Shown here one piece after another: positions 43,162 through 54,066 of a stretch of 64,000 bases of DNA. Under the pieces are notes generated by a model. That model saw only the letters and a list, made by a program, of their open reading frames with translations. It ran no database searches and was not told the DNA's origin. The DNA lies in the NCBI RefSeq assembly GCF_002900975.1, contig NZ_PJON01000001.1, forward strand, positions 186,001 through 250,000. Reading direction: 5' to 3'. The stretch is from Tabrizicola aquatica (GTDB taxonomy: Bacteria; Pseudomonadota; Alphaproteobacteria; Rhodobacterales; Rhodobacteraceae). The first letter of the stretch is position 1; every line of letters begins with the position of its first letter. The position numbers were made by a program, and so were the translations under genes.

Positions 43162-44829
43162 ATGCAAACCGCGTCGCTGTGGAAGCGCGTCCTGATCCTG
43201 TTGGTCTGCGGCTGGGGTATCGTCGCCGGCCTGCCCAATCTGTTCTACTCGCGCGTCGAGCAGCACAATGACGCCCTTGCCGCGATCGAGGCGGCCGGCG
43301 GCACCGCGACGCCGGAACTGGAAGCGGCCCGCGCCGAATGGCCGGATTTCCTGCCCTCGGCCCTGATGAACCTGGGGCTTGATCTGCGGGGCGGAGCGCA
43401 CCTTCTGGCCGAGGTCAAGGTCGAGGATGTCTACAAGACCCGGATCGACGCGATGTGGCCCGAGGTGCGGGACGCCCTGCGCGACCTGCGCGAGCAGGTC
43501 GGCAATGTCCGCCGCGCCCCATCGCCCGATGGCGTCTTGCGCGCCACGATCGAAAACCCGGAAGGGATGGCCGCGGCGCTTGATGCCGTTCGCGGTCTGG
43601 GCGGCAGCGTCGTGACGCTGACCGGGGTCGGCGAAAGCACCATCGACGTGACGGCCGAGGGCAATGACATCGTTGTCCAGCTGTCCGAAGCCGAGAAGCG
43701 CGCCACCGACGAACGCACCCTGCAGCAATCGCTTGAAATCATTCGCCGCCGGGTCGACCAGGCCGGCACGCGCGAACCCACGATCCAGCGCCAGGGCGAG
43801 GATCGCATCCTGATCCAGGTCCCGGGCATCGGCTCGGCGCAAGAGCTTAAGGATCTGATCGGCACCACCGCCAAGCTGACCTTCAACGCCGTCGTCAGCC
43901 GGACCACCGATGCCGGGGCCAACGCCGGCCCGCGCAACCTCCTGCTGCCGTCGATGGACGAAGAGGGGGTCTATTACATCGTCGAGGAAACCCCCGTCGT
44001 CTCGGGCGAGGATCTGGTGGATGCCCAGCCTTCTTTCGACCAGAACGGCCAGCCGGCTGTCAGCTTCCGCTTCGATACCACCGGCGCCCGCAAGTTCGGC
44101 GACTACACCGCAGCGAACATCGGCGCGCCTTTCGCCATCGTCCTGGACAACGAGGTGATCTCGGCCCCCGTCATCCAAAGCCACATTCCCGGCGGCTCGG
44201 GCATAATCACCGGCAGTTTCACGGTCGAGGATTCCACGAACCTTGCCATCCTGCTGCGCGCCGGCGCCCTGCCGGCCGAGATGAATTTCCTGGAAGAACG
44301 CACCATCGGCCCGGAACTGGGGCAGGATTCGATCGACGCCGGCAAGATCGCGGCGATCGGCGCCGGCGTGGCGGTGGCCGTCTACATGGTCGCCTCCTAC
44401 GGGCTGTTCGGGATCTTTGCCAACATCGCCCTGGTCATCAACATGGCGCTGATCTTCGCGGCCCTGTCGGCTGTCGGCGGGACGCTGACCCTTCCGGGCA
44501 TTGCCGGGATCGTGCTGACCATCGGCATGGCGGTCGACGCAAACGTCCTTGTGTTCGAACGTATCCGCGAGGAGTTGCGCCAGAACAAGAACGCCGCCCG
44601 CGCGATCGAACTGGGCTATGAACGCGCGCTCAGCGCAATCATCGACGCGAACATCACCACCTTCATCACCGCCGTGGTGCTGTTCACTGTCGGTGCCGGT
44701 CCGGTCCGCGGCTTTGCCATCACGCTGGGAATCGGGATCATCACCTCGGTGTTCACGGCAGTCCTGGTGACACGGGTTCTGGTCGAGCTTTGGTATGGCT
44801 GGCGTCGGCCGGCAACCGTCGTCGTGTAA
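43162..44829 (+). CDS. secD: Protein translocase subunit SecD
   Basis: This is a 555-residue membrane protein. The first span is at about 8-27, and a large periplasmic domain (about 30-385) starts with LGLDLRGGAHLL and includes QSLEIIRRRVDQAGT and VQIPGIGSAQELKDLIG-like sequence. Five spans occur at about 390-545 (GIVLTIGMAVDANVLVFERIREE). SecDF uses the proton gradient to pull proteins through SecYEG. It follows yajC by four bases and precedes secF by 12 bases. Confidence 0.96.
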   Translation: MQTASLWKRVLILLVCGWGIVAGLPNLFYSRVEQHNDALAAIEAAGGTATPELEAARAEWPDFLPSALMNLGLDLRGGAHLLAEVKVEDVYKTRIDAMWPEVRDALRDLREQVGNVRRAPSPDGVLRATIENPEGMAAALDAVRGLGGSVVTLTGVGESTIDVTAEGNDIVVQLSEAEKRATDERTLQQSLEIIRRRVDQAGTREPTIQRQGEDRILIQVPGIGSAQELKDLIGTTAKLTFNAVVSRTTDAGANAGPRNLLLPSMDEEGVYYIVEETPVVSGEDLVDAQPSFDQNGQPAVSFRFDTTGARKFGDYTAANIGAPFAIVLDNEVISAPVIQSHIPGGSGIITGSFTVEDSTNLAILLRAGALPAEMNFLEERTIGPELGQDSIDAGKIAAIGAGVAVAVYMVASYGLFGIFANIALVINMALIFAALSAVGGTLTLPGIAGIVLTIGMAVDANVLVFERIREELRQNKNAARAIELGYERALSAIIDANITTFITAVVLFTVGAGPVRGFAITLGIGIITSVFTAVLVTRVLVELWYGWRRPATVVV

Positions 44830-44841
44830 GGGGAACAGACC

Positions 44842-45813
44842 ATGGCCTTCCGTCTTCGCGTCGTCCCGGAAACGACCAACTTCGATTTCTTCCGCGCGCA
44901 GTGGCTGACCTTCGGCGGTTCGATGATACTGACCGTCGTGGCCATCGTGGCCTGGATTGCGATGGGCTTGAACTTCGGCATCGACTTCCGCGGCGGCACC
45001 ACGATCCGCACCGAGGCGACGGAACCCGTCGATGTCGGCGCCTATCGCGACGCCCTCTCTGGTCTGGAACTGGGCGACGTCGCGGTGACCGAGGTGTTCG
45101 ATCCCAACTTCGCCGATGACCAATATGTCGCGCAGGTCCGTATCGCCCCGCTGGACGGCCAGGAATCCGTTTCGCCGGAGACCATCGCCCAGGTCGAAGA
45201 GAACCTGCGCCAGATCTCGCCTTCGATCACCTTCCCCTCGGTCGAATCGGTCGGTCCCAAGGTCTCGGGCGAGCTGATCTGGAAAGCGGTCCTGGCCATG
45301 GTCGCGGCGTCGGTCGGGATCATGATCTATATCTGGATGCGCTTCGAATGGCAGTTTGCGATGGGGGCGGTCATCGCCATCGTGCATGACATCTTCATCA
45401 CCATCGGCATCTTCGCGATCTTCCAGATCAAGTTCGACCTGACCATCGTCGCGGCGCTACTGACCATCCTGGGCTATTCCGTCAACGACACCGTGGTGGT
45501 CTTTGATCGGCTGCGCGAGAACCTGTTGAAATACAAGACCATGCCGTTGAAGGACGTCATGAACCTCTCGGTGAACGAAACCCTCAGCCGGACGATCATG
45601 ACCTCGGGCACCACGCTGATGGCGCTGGGGGCGATGCTGATCTGGGGCGGCGACGTGATCCGTGGCTTTACCTTCGCGATCTTCGTGGGCGTGCTTCTGG
45701 GCACCTATTCCTCGGTCTTCGTGGCCAAGAACCTGGTGCTGTTCGTCGGCCTTGACCGCAGCGACAAGCCGAAGAAGTCCGACAAGAACGAATTCGCCAA
45801 CGTGGACGCCTGA
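44842..45813 (+). CDS. secF: Protein translocase subunit SecF
   Basis: The 323-residue partner of SecD has a first span near residue 30, the DFRGGTTIRTEATEPVD periplasmic start, and five C-terminal spans. The conserved LGYSVNDTVVVFDRLREN and TTLMALGAMLIWGGDVIRGF segments lie between about 185 and 285. The short basic C-terminus ends DKPKKSDKNEFANVDA. It is translated just after secD and before a Mth938-domain protein on the same transcript. Confidence 0.96.
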   Translation: MAFRLRVVPETTNFDFFRAQWLTFGGSMILTVVAIVAWIAMGLNFGIDFRGGTTIRTEATEPVDVGAYRDALSGLELGDVAVTEVFDPNFADDQYVAQVRIAPLDGQESVSPETIAQVEENLRQISPSITFPSVESVGPKVSGELIWKAVLAMVAASVGIMIYIWMRFEWQFAMGAVIAIVHDIFITIGIFAIFQIKFDLTIVAALLTILGYSVNDTVVVFDRLRENLLKYKTMPLKDVMNLSVNETLSRTIMTSGTTLMALGAMLIWGGDVIRGFTFAIFVGVLLGTYSSVFVAKNLVLFVGLDRSDKPKKSDKNEFANVDA

Positions 45814-45821
45814 GGCCGCCG

Positions 45822-46178
45822 ATGCGTCTGACCGAAGTCACCTATGGGTCGGCCAAGGCGATCGAGGGCTACGGGCCCGGCTTTTTCCGCGTGGCCGGCC
45901 ATGTGCTGCGCGGTTCCTGCCTGATCACGCCCTGGGACGCCGGTCCTTGGGGCGGGTTCGACGACACCGCGACGCCCCTGTCGCTGGTCGGCCGGATCGA
46001 CGTGCTGTTTGTCGGCACCGGCGCGGCCATCGCGCATGTGCCCCCCGCCTTCCGCACCGCGATGGAAGGGCAGGGTGTCGGGGTCGAGGTCATGGCCTCA
46101 CCCACCGCCGCCCGGACCTATAACGTGCTGCTGGGCGAGGGGCGGCGGGTGGCCGTCGCACTCCTGCCCGTAGACTAG
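45822..46178 (+). CDS. Mth938/DUF498-domain protein
   Basis: The 118-residue protein matches the Mth938-like fold: EVTYGSAKAIEGYGPGFFRVAGHVLRGS, IDVLFVGTGAAIAHVP and GVGVEVMASPTAARTYNVLLGEGRRVAVALLPV. Human and bacterial homologues (AAMDC, NDUFAF3) include a complex I assembly factor. In alphaproteobacteria it is often found right after secF, as here (eight bases). Its role in this organism is not established. A palindromic repeat pair follows its stop. Confidence 0.88.
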   Translation: MRLTEVTYGSAKAIEGYGPGFFRVAGHVLRGSCLITPWDAGPWGGFDDTATPLSLVGRIDVLFVGTGAAIAHVPPAFRTAMEGQGVGVEVMASPTAARTYNVLLGEGRRVAVALLPVD

Positions 46179-46183
46179 GCGCC

Positions 46184-46230
46184 AAAATTCTTAAGTAAGA
46201 ATTTTGTCAAATTCTTTCCTTAAGGAATTT
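46184..46230. repeat. Paired AT-rich palindromes, copy 2
   Basis: Hairpin A has arms AAAATTCTTA (46184-46193) and TAAGAATTTT (46196-46205), a perfect 10-base match. Hairpin B has AAATTCTTTC (46209-46218) and TAAGGAATTT (46221-46230), with two mismatches. The end TTAAGGAATTTGGCCCC is identical to copy 1 at 40566-40582. It again lies between convergent genes, the Mth938-domain gene and the aldo/keto reductase. Confidence 0.85.
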
Positions 46231-46236
46231 GGCCCC

Positions 46237-47223
46237 CTACCACGACCCGTGCACATGCGCCTTGATGCGGCGGTCATAAACCTCGCGCGCGGCTTGCATC
46301 ACCTCGTCCGACAGCGCCGGAAGCCCCGCCGCCGCCGCATTGGCCCGCGCCTGGACCGGCGACTTCGCCCCGGGGATCACCACTGTCACCGCGTCCTCCA
46401 TCAGGATCCAGCGCAGGCTGAAGGCGGCCATCGTCGCCCCTGCCGGCACCAGCGCGCGCAGCTCCTCTACCGCGTCCAGCGCCACCTCATAGGGCACGCC
46501 CGAGAATGTCTCGCCCTTGTCGAACGCTTCGCCGTTGCGGTTGAAGCTGCGGTGATCGTCGGCCGCGAACTGGCTGTCCCTGGTCATCTTGCCGGTCAGA
46601 AGGCCCGAGGCCAGCGGCACCCGCGCAATGACCGCCACATTGGCCGCCTTCGCCTCGGCAAAGAACACCTCGGCCGGTTTCATGCGGAACAGGTTGTAGA
46701 TGATCTGCACCGAGACGACGCGCGGCTGCCGGATCGCCGCGCGGGCTTCCTCCACCGTCTCGACCGAGACGCCGTAATCCGCGATCTTGCCCTTGGCCTT
46801 GATCGCCTCCAGCGCCGCAAAGACCTCAGGGTCCAGGAACACCGGCGTCGGCGGGCAGTGCAACTGCACCAGATCCAGCCGCTCCACCCCCAGGTTCTGC
46901 AACGAGCGGTCGATGAACCCCTCCAGGTTCGCGCCGTTATAGCCCTCGGCGACATGCGGGTTCAGCCGCCGCCCGGCCTTGGTCGCGACAAAGGGCCGCT
47001 CGCCGCCGCGTTCGGCCAGCACTTCGCGGATGATCCGCTCGGACCGGCCGTCGCCATAGACATCCGCCGTGTCGATGAAGGTCATGCCCTCGTCCAGCGC
47101 CGCGTGCAGCGTGGCCTTCGCATCCTCGACCGACACCTCGCCCCAGGTGCCGCCGATGGCCCAGGCGCCAAAGCCGATCCGGGTGGTCATGCGGCCGGTC
47201 CGGCCAAAGGGAATGCTCTGCAT
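46237..47223 (-). CDS. Aldo/keto reductase
   Basis: The 328-residue TIM-barrel oxidoreductase uses NADPH. Expected motifs are GAWAIGGTWG, FIDTADVYGDGRSE (catalytic Asp/Tyr), FVATKAG (Lys) and LVQLHCPP (His), with cofactor-binding sequence AVTVVIPGAKSP near the C-terminus. It matches the general voltage-gated beta/YajO-like group; the substrate is unclear. AAGGAG eight bases before ATG 47223 sets the start. It is divergent from ccmA over a 95-base gap. Confidence 0.9.
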   Translation of the reverse strand: MQSIPFGRTGRMTTRIGFGAWAIGGTWGEVSVEDAKATLHAALDEGMTFIDTADVYGDGRSERIIREVLAERGGERPFVATKAGRRLNPHVAEGYNGANLEGFIDRSLQNLGVERLDLVQLHCPPTPVFLDPEVFAALEAIKAKGKIADYGVSVETVEEARAAIRQPRVVSVQIIYNLFRMKPAEVFFAEAKAANVAVIARVPLASGLLTGKMTRDSQFAADDHRSFNRNGEAFDKGETFSGVPYEVALDAVEELRALVPAGATMAAFSLRWILMEDAVTVVIPGAKSPVQARANAAAAGLPALSDEVMQAAREVYDRRIKAHVHGSW

Positions 47224-47318
47224 CGTGGGTCTCCTTCTGTCGCGCCAAGACATAGGCCCCGGGGCGGGCCTTGACCATGGCCCTTTTCGCGGGCGCTGCC
47301 ATCGGCTAGGGCTTGGCC

Positions 47319-47936
47319 ATGGTGATGACGGTGCGCAATCTGGCTGTGGCGCGGGGCGGGGTGACGGTCCTGCAAGGGCTGGATCTTGCCCTGTCGGCAG
47401 GCCAGGCGCTGACCCTGCGCGGGCCGAACGGCTCGGGCAAGACCACGCTTCTGCGCACGCTGGCCGGCCTGCAACCTGCCGCCGCCGGAGAGATCGACCT
47501 CAACCCCGAGACCGTGGCCTATGCCGCCCATGCCGACGGGCTGAAGTCCACCCTGACGGTGGCCGAGAACCTGGCCTTCTGGTCGGCGATCTACGGCGGC
47601 CCATCTATCGACCGGGCCATCGCCGCGATGGACCTGGCCAAGCTGACCCGCCGCCGCGCGGGTGAGCTTTCGGCCGGCCAGAAGCGCCGCCTTGGTCTGG
47701 CCCGCCTTCTGGTCACCGGCCGCCCGCTCTGGCTGCTGGACGAACCCACTGTCAGCCTGGACGTGGCCTCGGTCGCGCTTTTCGCCGGTGTCGTCCGTGA
47801 TCATCTGGCCCAAGGCGGCGCCGCGATCATCGCCACCCATGTCGACCTTGGCCTGCCCGAGGCGACGATCCTCGACCTCGACCCCTTCCGCACCCGCATC
47901 CTGGCCCGCGACGGCTTTGACGAGGCCTTTGCATGA
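47319..47936 (+). CDS. ccmA: Heme exporter ATP-binding protein CcmA
   Basis: The 205-residue ATPase has Walker [11 protein letters not shown], signature [15 protein letters not shown], Walker [13 protein letters not shown] and the H-loop region [10 protein letters not shown]. Together with CcmB and CcmC it forms the unit that loads heme onto CcmE in cytochrome c maturation. The start is uncertain among ATG 47319, ATG 47325 and a TTG at 47313. It overlaps ccmB in an ATGA. Small size with no second domain is typical for CcmA. Confidence 0.92.
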   Translation: MVMTVRNLAVARGGVTVLQGLDLALSAGQALTLRGPNGSGKTTLLRTLAGLQPAAAGEIDLNPETVAYAAHADGLKSTLTVAENLAFWSAIYGGPSIDRAIAAMDLAKLTRRRAGELSAGQKRRLGLARLLVTGRPLWLLDEPTVSLDVASVALFAGVVRDHLAQGGAAIIATHVDLGLPEATILDLDPFRTRILARDGFDEAFA

Positions 47937-48589
47937 GGGCGCTGCTCCTCCGCGACCTTCGGCTGGCCTTCCGCTCGGGCGGCGGCTTCGGGCTGGGCCT
48001 TGCCTTCTTCCTGATCCTCGCCATCCTGGTCCCCCTTGGCGTCGGGGCCGAGGGCACGACCCTTGGCCGCATCGCCCCCGGCATCCTCTGGGTCGGCGCG
48101 CTCTTGGCTTGCATTCTGTCCCTCGACCGAATCTTCGCGCTGGATCATGAGGACGGCTCGCTTGACCTTCTTGCCACCTCCCCCCTGCCGATGGAGGGCG
48201 CTGTCGCCGTCAAGGCCCTGGCGCACTGGTTGGTCACCGGCCTGCCGCTGACGCTGCTGGCACCGGGCCTTGGCGTCCTCTTGAACCTTGCGCCCGCCGG
48301 CTATCCCTGGCTTGTCCTCAGCCTGCTGCTTGGCACGCCCACGCTGTCGATGGTCGGCGCCTTCGGGGCTGCTTTGACGGTGGGCCTGCGCCGGGGTGGG
48401 CTTCTCCTTAGCCTTCTGGTCCTGCCGCTCTATGTCCCGACCCTGATCTTCGGGGCCGAGGTCGTGCGCCGGGGGGCAGAGGGCATGGCGCTGGCCACCC
48501 CGCTTGCGCTTCTGGCCGCGATCAGCCTGGGGGCCGCCGCCCTGCTGCCCTTCGCGGCGGCCGCGGCACTCCGCGTCAATTTGCGCTAG
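47933..48589 (+). CDS. ccmB: Heme exporter membrane protein CcmB
   Basis: The 218-residue protein has about six spans. The CcmB start [20 protein letters not shown] is followed by [21 protein letters not shown], the family's central block. It is the membrane partner of CcmA. The 54 bases before ccmC contain no other gene; ccmC begins within the same run, so one operon is likely. Confidence 0.93.
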   Translation: MRALLLRDLRLAFRSGGGFGLGLAFFLILAILVPLGVGAEGTTLGRIAPGILWVGALLACILSLDRIFALDHEDGSLDLLATSPLPMEGAVAVKALAHWLVTGLPLTLLAPGLGVLLNLAPAGYPWLVLSLLLGTPTLSMVGAFGAALTVGLRRGGLLLSLLVLPLYVPTLIFGAEVVRRGAEGMALATPLALLAAISLGAAALLPFAAAAALRVNLR

Positions 48590-48643
48590 GGCGTCGCGCG
48601 ATGGTGAGTTGAGAGAAACCGGCGAACAGGATAGGCGAAGCGC

Positions 48644-49372
48644 ATGTCGATCTGGGAATATGCGAACCCGAAAAAGTTCATGGCGACCTCGGCCTGGGCA
48701 TTGCCTTGGGCGGTGGGCCTGACAGTCGTTTGCCTGGTGGTGGGGCTGGTCTGGGGCTTCTTCTTCACGCCCGACGATTACAAGCAGGGCTCGACCGTCA
48801 AGATCATCTACCTGCATGTCCCCGCTGCGATGATGGCGATCAACGCCTGGGTGATGATGCTGGTCGCCTCGCTGATCTGGATCGTCCGCCGCCACCATGT
48901 CAGCGCTCTTGCCGCCAAGGCCGCCGCACCGGTGGGACTGACCTTCACCCTGATCGCCCTGGTGACCGGCGCGCTTTGGGGCCAGCCGATGTGGGGCACC
49001 TGGTGGGCCTGGGACCCGCGGCTGACCTCGTTCCTGATCCTGACGCTGTTCTATTTCGGCTACATGGCTCTGTGGTCCGCGATCGAGAACCCGGATACCG
49101 CGGCCGACCTGACGTCGATCCTCTGCCTGGTGGGATCGGTGTTCGCGCTGCTGTCGCGCTATGCGGTCAACTTCTGGAACCAGGGCCTGCACCAGGGCGC
49201 GTCGCTCTCGCTCGACAAGGAAGAGAACGTGTCCGACGTGTTCTGGGTTCCGCTTCTGGTCTGCATCGCGGGCTTCGTCCTTCTGTTCATCACCATGGTC
49301 CTCTTGCGCACCCGGACCGAGATCCGGTCGCGCCGCCTGCAGGCCCTGCTGGCGCGCGAGAGGGTGGCATGA
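48644..49372 (+). CDS. ccmC: Heme-handling protein CcmC
   Basis: The 242-residue membrane protein has six spans and the tryptophan-rich WWD segment GQPMWGTWWAWDPRLTS near residue 120. The His ligands are in YLHVPAAMM and FWNQGLHQGAS. CcmC passes heme to the CcmE chaperone. The start is behind ATAGGCGAAGCGC, a weak Shine-Dalgarno. The stop overlaps ccmD (ATGATG). Confidence 0.95.
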   Translation: MSIWEYANPKKFMATSAWALPWAVGLTVVCLVVGLVWGFFFTPDDYKQGSTVKIIYLHVPAAMMAINAWVMMLVASLIWIVRRHHVSALAAKAAAPVGLTFTLIALVTGALWGQPMWGTWWAWDPRLTSFLILTLFYFGYMALWSAIENPDTAADLTSILCLVGSVFALLSRYAVNFWNQGLHQGASLSLDKEENVSDVFWVPLLVCIAGFVLLFITMVLLRTRTEIRSRRLQALLARERVA

Positions 49373-49530
49373 TGCCGGATCTGGGAAAATACGCGACGGC
49401 GGTCCTGGGGTCCTATGCGGCCACGGCGGTGCTGATTGCTGCACTCGTAGGGCTGACCCTCTGGCAGGCGGCGCGGGTCAAGCGCGCGCTGGCCGAGGTC
49501 GAGGCAAGGGCGGGGAAATCCGATGGCTAG
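49369..49530 (+). CDS. ccmD: Small CcmC partner CcmD
   Basis: The 53-residue protein is one membrane span with a basic cytosolic tail: MMPDLGKYATAVLGSY then LIAALVGLTLWQAARVKRAL and a charged end. That is the CcmD pattern. CcmD helps release holo-CcmE from CcmC. It starts inside the ccmC stop and ends eight bases inside ccmG, so its synthesis depends on coupling. The first or second Met could be used. Confidence 0.87.
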   Translation: MMPDLGKYATAVLGSYAATAVLIAALVGLTLWQAARVKRALAEVEARAGKSDG

Positions 49531-50059
49531 ATGGCTGATGATCCTGCCCCCGGTCCTGTTCGCGGGACTGGCGGGGCTGTTCTACACCGGCATGTACCGC
49601 GACAATCCGGGCGAGCTGCGCTCTGTCCTGGTCGGGCGTACGGCTCCGGCGGTGCCGGTGACTGGCCTGCCGGGTATCCCGGTCCTGACCGACGCCGACC
49701 TGCGCACGGGTGAGGTGACGGTGGTCAACTTCTGGGCCACCTGGTGCCCGCCCTGCCGGGCCGAGCATCCGGTGCTGCTGGAAATGGCCGCGCGGGGCAT
49801 CCGGGTGGCCGGGATCAACATGATGGACGACGACCGGAAAGCCGTCGAATACCTGGCCGAGGAGGGGAACCCCTTCCTGGGCGTCGCCACCGATCCGCAG
49901 GGGCGCAACCGGGTGGAATGGGGCGTCACCGCCCCGCCCGAGACCTTCATCCTGGCGGGGGACGGGACCGTGTTGTTCCGCTTCGTCGGGCCGTTGGTCG
50001 GCACGGATTATGAGACGCGCTTCATCCCGGAACTGGAAAAGGCGCTGGCCGGGGGCTAA
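49523..50059 (+). CDS. ccmG: Thiol:disulfide interchange protein CcmG/DsbE
   Basis: The 178-residue thioredoxin-fold protein is anchored by an N-terminal span (MLILPPVLFAGLAGLFYTGM-like). The active site is NFWATWCPPCRAEHPVL, and the family loop EWGVTAPPETFIL lies near residue 135. It reduces apocytochrome c cysteines before heme attachment. It is the last ccm gene of this run; ccmE, ccmF and ccmH are absent here, and ccmI is at 20-21 kb. Confidence 0.93.
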   Translation: MARWLMILPPVLFAGLAGLFYTGMYRDNPGELRSVLVGRTAPAVPVTGLPGIPVLTDADLRTGEVTVVNFWATWCPPCRAEHPVLLEMAARGIRVAGINMMDDDRKAVEYLAEEGNPFLGVATDPQGRNRVEWGVTAPPETFILAGDGTVLFRFVGPLVGTDYETRFIPELEKALAGG

Positions 50060-50148
50060 GCCTGTCCACAGTGGACAATCCGGGCGAACGCCACGATTTC
50101 AAGGGCTTGATCGCGGACGTTCAGCTTTCGTAAACCATGTTTGCATGG

Positions 50149-50196
50149 GCGTAGGGTGGGCCGTTCCGCCGCGCTTGTCGCGGCGGGTGGCCCACC
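50149..50196. repeat. GTAGGGTGGGC palindrome family, copy 1 (elongated form)
   Basis: GCGTAGGGTGGGCC begins at 50149. The outer arms GGTGGGCC and GGCCCACC and an inner CCGCCGCG/CGCGGCGG stem make one long structure ending at 50196. It lies in the 403-base region between ccmG and acnA, before the end of a tiny minus-strand ORF. Related 28- to 31-base copies are at 54033 and 55943. The remainder of 50060-50202 shows nothing else. Confidence 0.6.
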
Positions 50197-50202
50197 GCCG
50201 GT

Positions 50203-50349
50203 TCAGGCAAGCAGCAACAGCAGTCCCAGCGCCGCGCACAGCAGCAACTCCACCACCGGCAGGCTGGCCAGCACATCGCCCCGGCCCGCAACGGAAACCG
50301 ACCGCACCGGCAGGACAGGCGGACGAAGCGGCGGGAAGCGGTGCGACAT
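50203..50349 (-). CDS. Possible 48-residue membrane protein
   Basis: A short ORF starts ATG 50349 behind AGAAGG and ends TGA at 50203. The first half is Pro/Arg-rich (RFPPLRPPVLPVRSVSV), and the end is one hydrophobic stretch (VVELLLCAALGLLLLLA). This could be a tail-anchored small protein. There are no homologues known to me, and length and composition allow chance. It is the only coding candidate between ccmG and acnA. It runs in the same direction as acnA and lies downstream of it, beyond the acnA terminator. Confidence 0.35.
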   Translation of the reverse strand: MSHRFPPLRPPVLPVRSVSVAGRGDVLASLPVVELLLCAALGLLLLLA

Positions 50350-50410
50350 GGGAACGGCCTTCTGGCGTTGCGACTACCCGACACTGCCCTGCCAGCCGTT
50401 GAAAAAGACT

Positions 50411-50437
50411 GAAGGCCCGGGACGCGCCCGGGCCTTC
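50411..50437 (-). terminator. Intrinsic terminator of acnA
   Basis: The arms GAAGGCCCGGG (50411-50421) and CCCGGGCCTTC (50427-50437) match over 11 bases around a 5-base loop. On the minus strand the hairpin is followed by AGTCTTTTTC, a T-run. It lies 26 bases after the acnA stop. Confidence 0.85.
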
Positions 50438-50462
50438 AATTGGAAACAATCCGTTTCCGAAA

Positions 50463-53150
<2,688 letters not shown>

Positions 53151-53180
53151 CTCTGGCTCCCTTGAAAGGCGGCTTCGCGC

Positions 53181-53204
53181 GGCATTGTATGCAATTGTAT
53201 GCCG
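53181..53204. promoter_or_regulatory. Repeated ATTGTATGC boxes upstream of acnA (GntR/FCD-like site)
   Basis: ATTGTATGC occurs at 53184-53192 and 53194-53202, one helical turn apart. The outer GGCAT/ATGCC ends are inverted repeats. TTGTATGCAA (53185-53194) is the exact reverse complement of TTGCATACAA at 10713-10722 in front of the importer operon. The same FCD-type regulator or a relative may bind both. Confidence 0.5.
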
Positions 53205-53328
53205 AATATCCAGCCCCGGATTGCAGCTTTCCTGTCGGTTATGACAGGTCTCTCGCAAAACCTTGATTGGCCCGGCCCCACAGGTGTTTCTATAACAGCC
53301 CAGGGGATCAAGGATCAGGATAGGCGAC

Positions 53329-54024
53329 ATGCGACATTTCGTCAGCGCCGCTTGCGGCCTTTGGCTGGCAGCGGTGGCCCCTGCCCAGGCAGAGCCGGTG
53401 GTGGTGGTCGAGCTTTACACCTCGCAGGGGTGTTCGTCCTGTCCGCCTGCGGATGAGTTCGTGGCGATGCTGGCCTCGGACCCGCGCATCCTGCCTTTGG
53501 CGCTGCATGTGGATTACTGGGACTATATCGGCTGGGCCGACAAGTTCGCGAACCCGAAGTTCACCGACCGTCAGCGCGCCTATGCCAAGGCGGTGGGGTC
53601 GCGGACGATCTATACGCCGCAACTGATCATCGGCGGCCAGGACCGGATCGAAGGCTTCGCGCCGGACGAAACCGCGGCCCGGCTACGGGATCACATGGCC
53701 AAGGGCAGCCACGTGCGCCTGACCGTCACGCGCGAAGGCGACCGCTTGGTGATCCGGGCCGAAGCCGACCCGCCCCTGACCGAGCCGGTGCGCGTGCAAC
53801 TGGTGCGCTACAAGCCGGCAGAGACGGTCACCATCGAACGCGGCGAGAATGCGGGCAAGACGGTGACCTATACCAACATCGTCACCTCGTGGGAGGGGTT
53901 GGGCGACTGGGCCGGGCAGGAGCCGCTGGAACTGACGGCCCCGTTCCCGGGCGCAGAGCCGGGCGCGGTGATCGTGCAGACCAGCGGACCGGCAGCGATT
54001 CTGGCAGCGGCCCGGGTGAAATAG
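53329..54024 (+). CDS. DUF1223 secreted thioredoxin-like protein
   Basis: This is a 231-residue protein. Its signal peptide ends about residue 21 (AAVAPAQAE). The mature domain has [21 protein letters not shown], a CxxC redox motif, then [17 protein letters not shown] and [19 protein letters not shown]1223 proteins resemble thioredoxins and glutaredoxins with a beta-sandwich C-terminal extension; the function is unknown. It is divergent from acnA. The 3-prime side carries a GTAGGGTGGGC palindrome. Confidence 0.87.
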   Translation: MRHFVSAACGLWLAAVAPAQAEPVVVVELYTSQGCSSCPPADEFVAMLASDPRILPLALHVDYWDYIGWADKFANPKFTDRQRAYAKAVGSRTIYTPQLIIGGQDRIEGFAPDETAARLRDHMAKGSHVRLTVTREGDRLVIRAEADPPLTEPVRVQLVRYKPAETVTIERGENAGKTVTYTNIVTSWEGLGDWAGQEPLELTAPFPGAEPGAVIVQTSGPAAILAAARVK

Positions 54025-54032
54025 GCGCGGGG

Positions 54033-54060
54033 GTAGGGTGGGCGATATCGCCCACCTTAC
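54033..54060. repeat. GTAGGGTGGGC palindrome family, copy 2
   Basis: The arms GTAGGGTGGGCGAT (54033-54046) and ATCGCCCACCTTAC (54047-54060) pair with one G-T wobble. It fills the gap between convergent DUF1223 and acyltransferase genes. The unit matches copy 3 at 55943 over nearly its full length. Confidence 0.75.
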
Positions 54061-54066
54061 GCCCGT

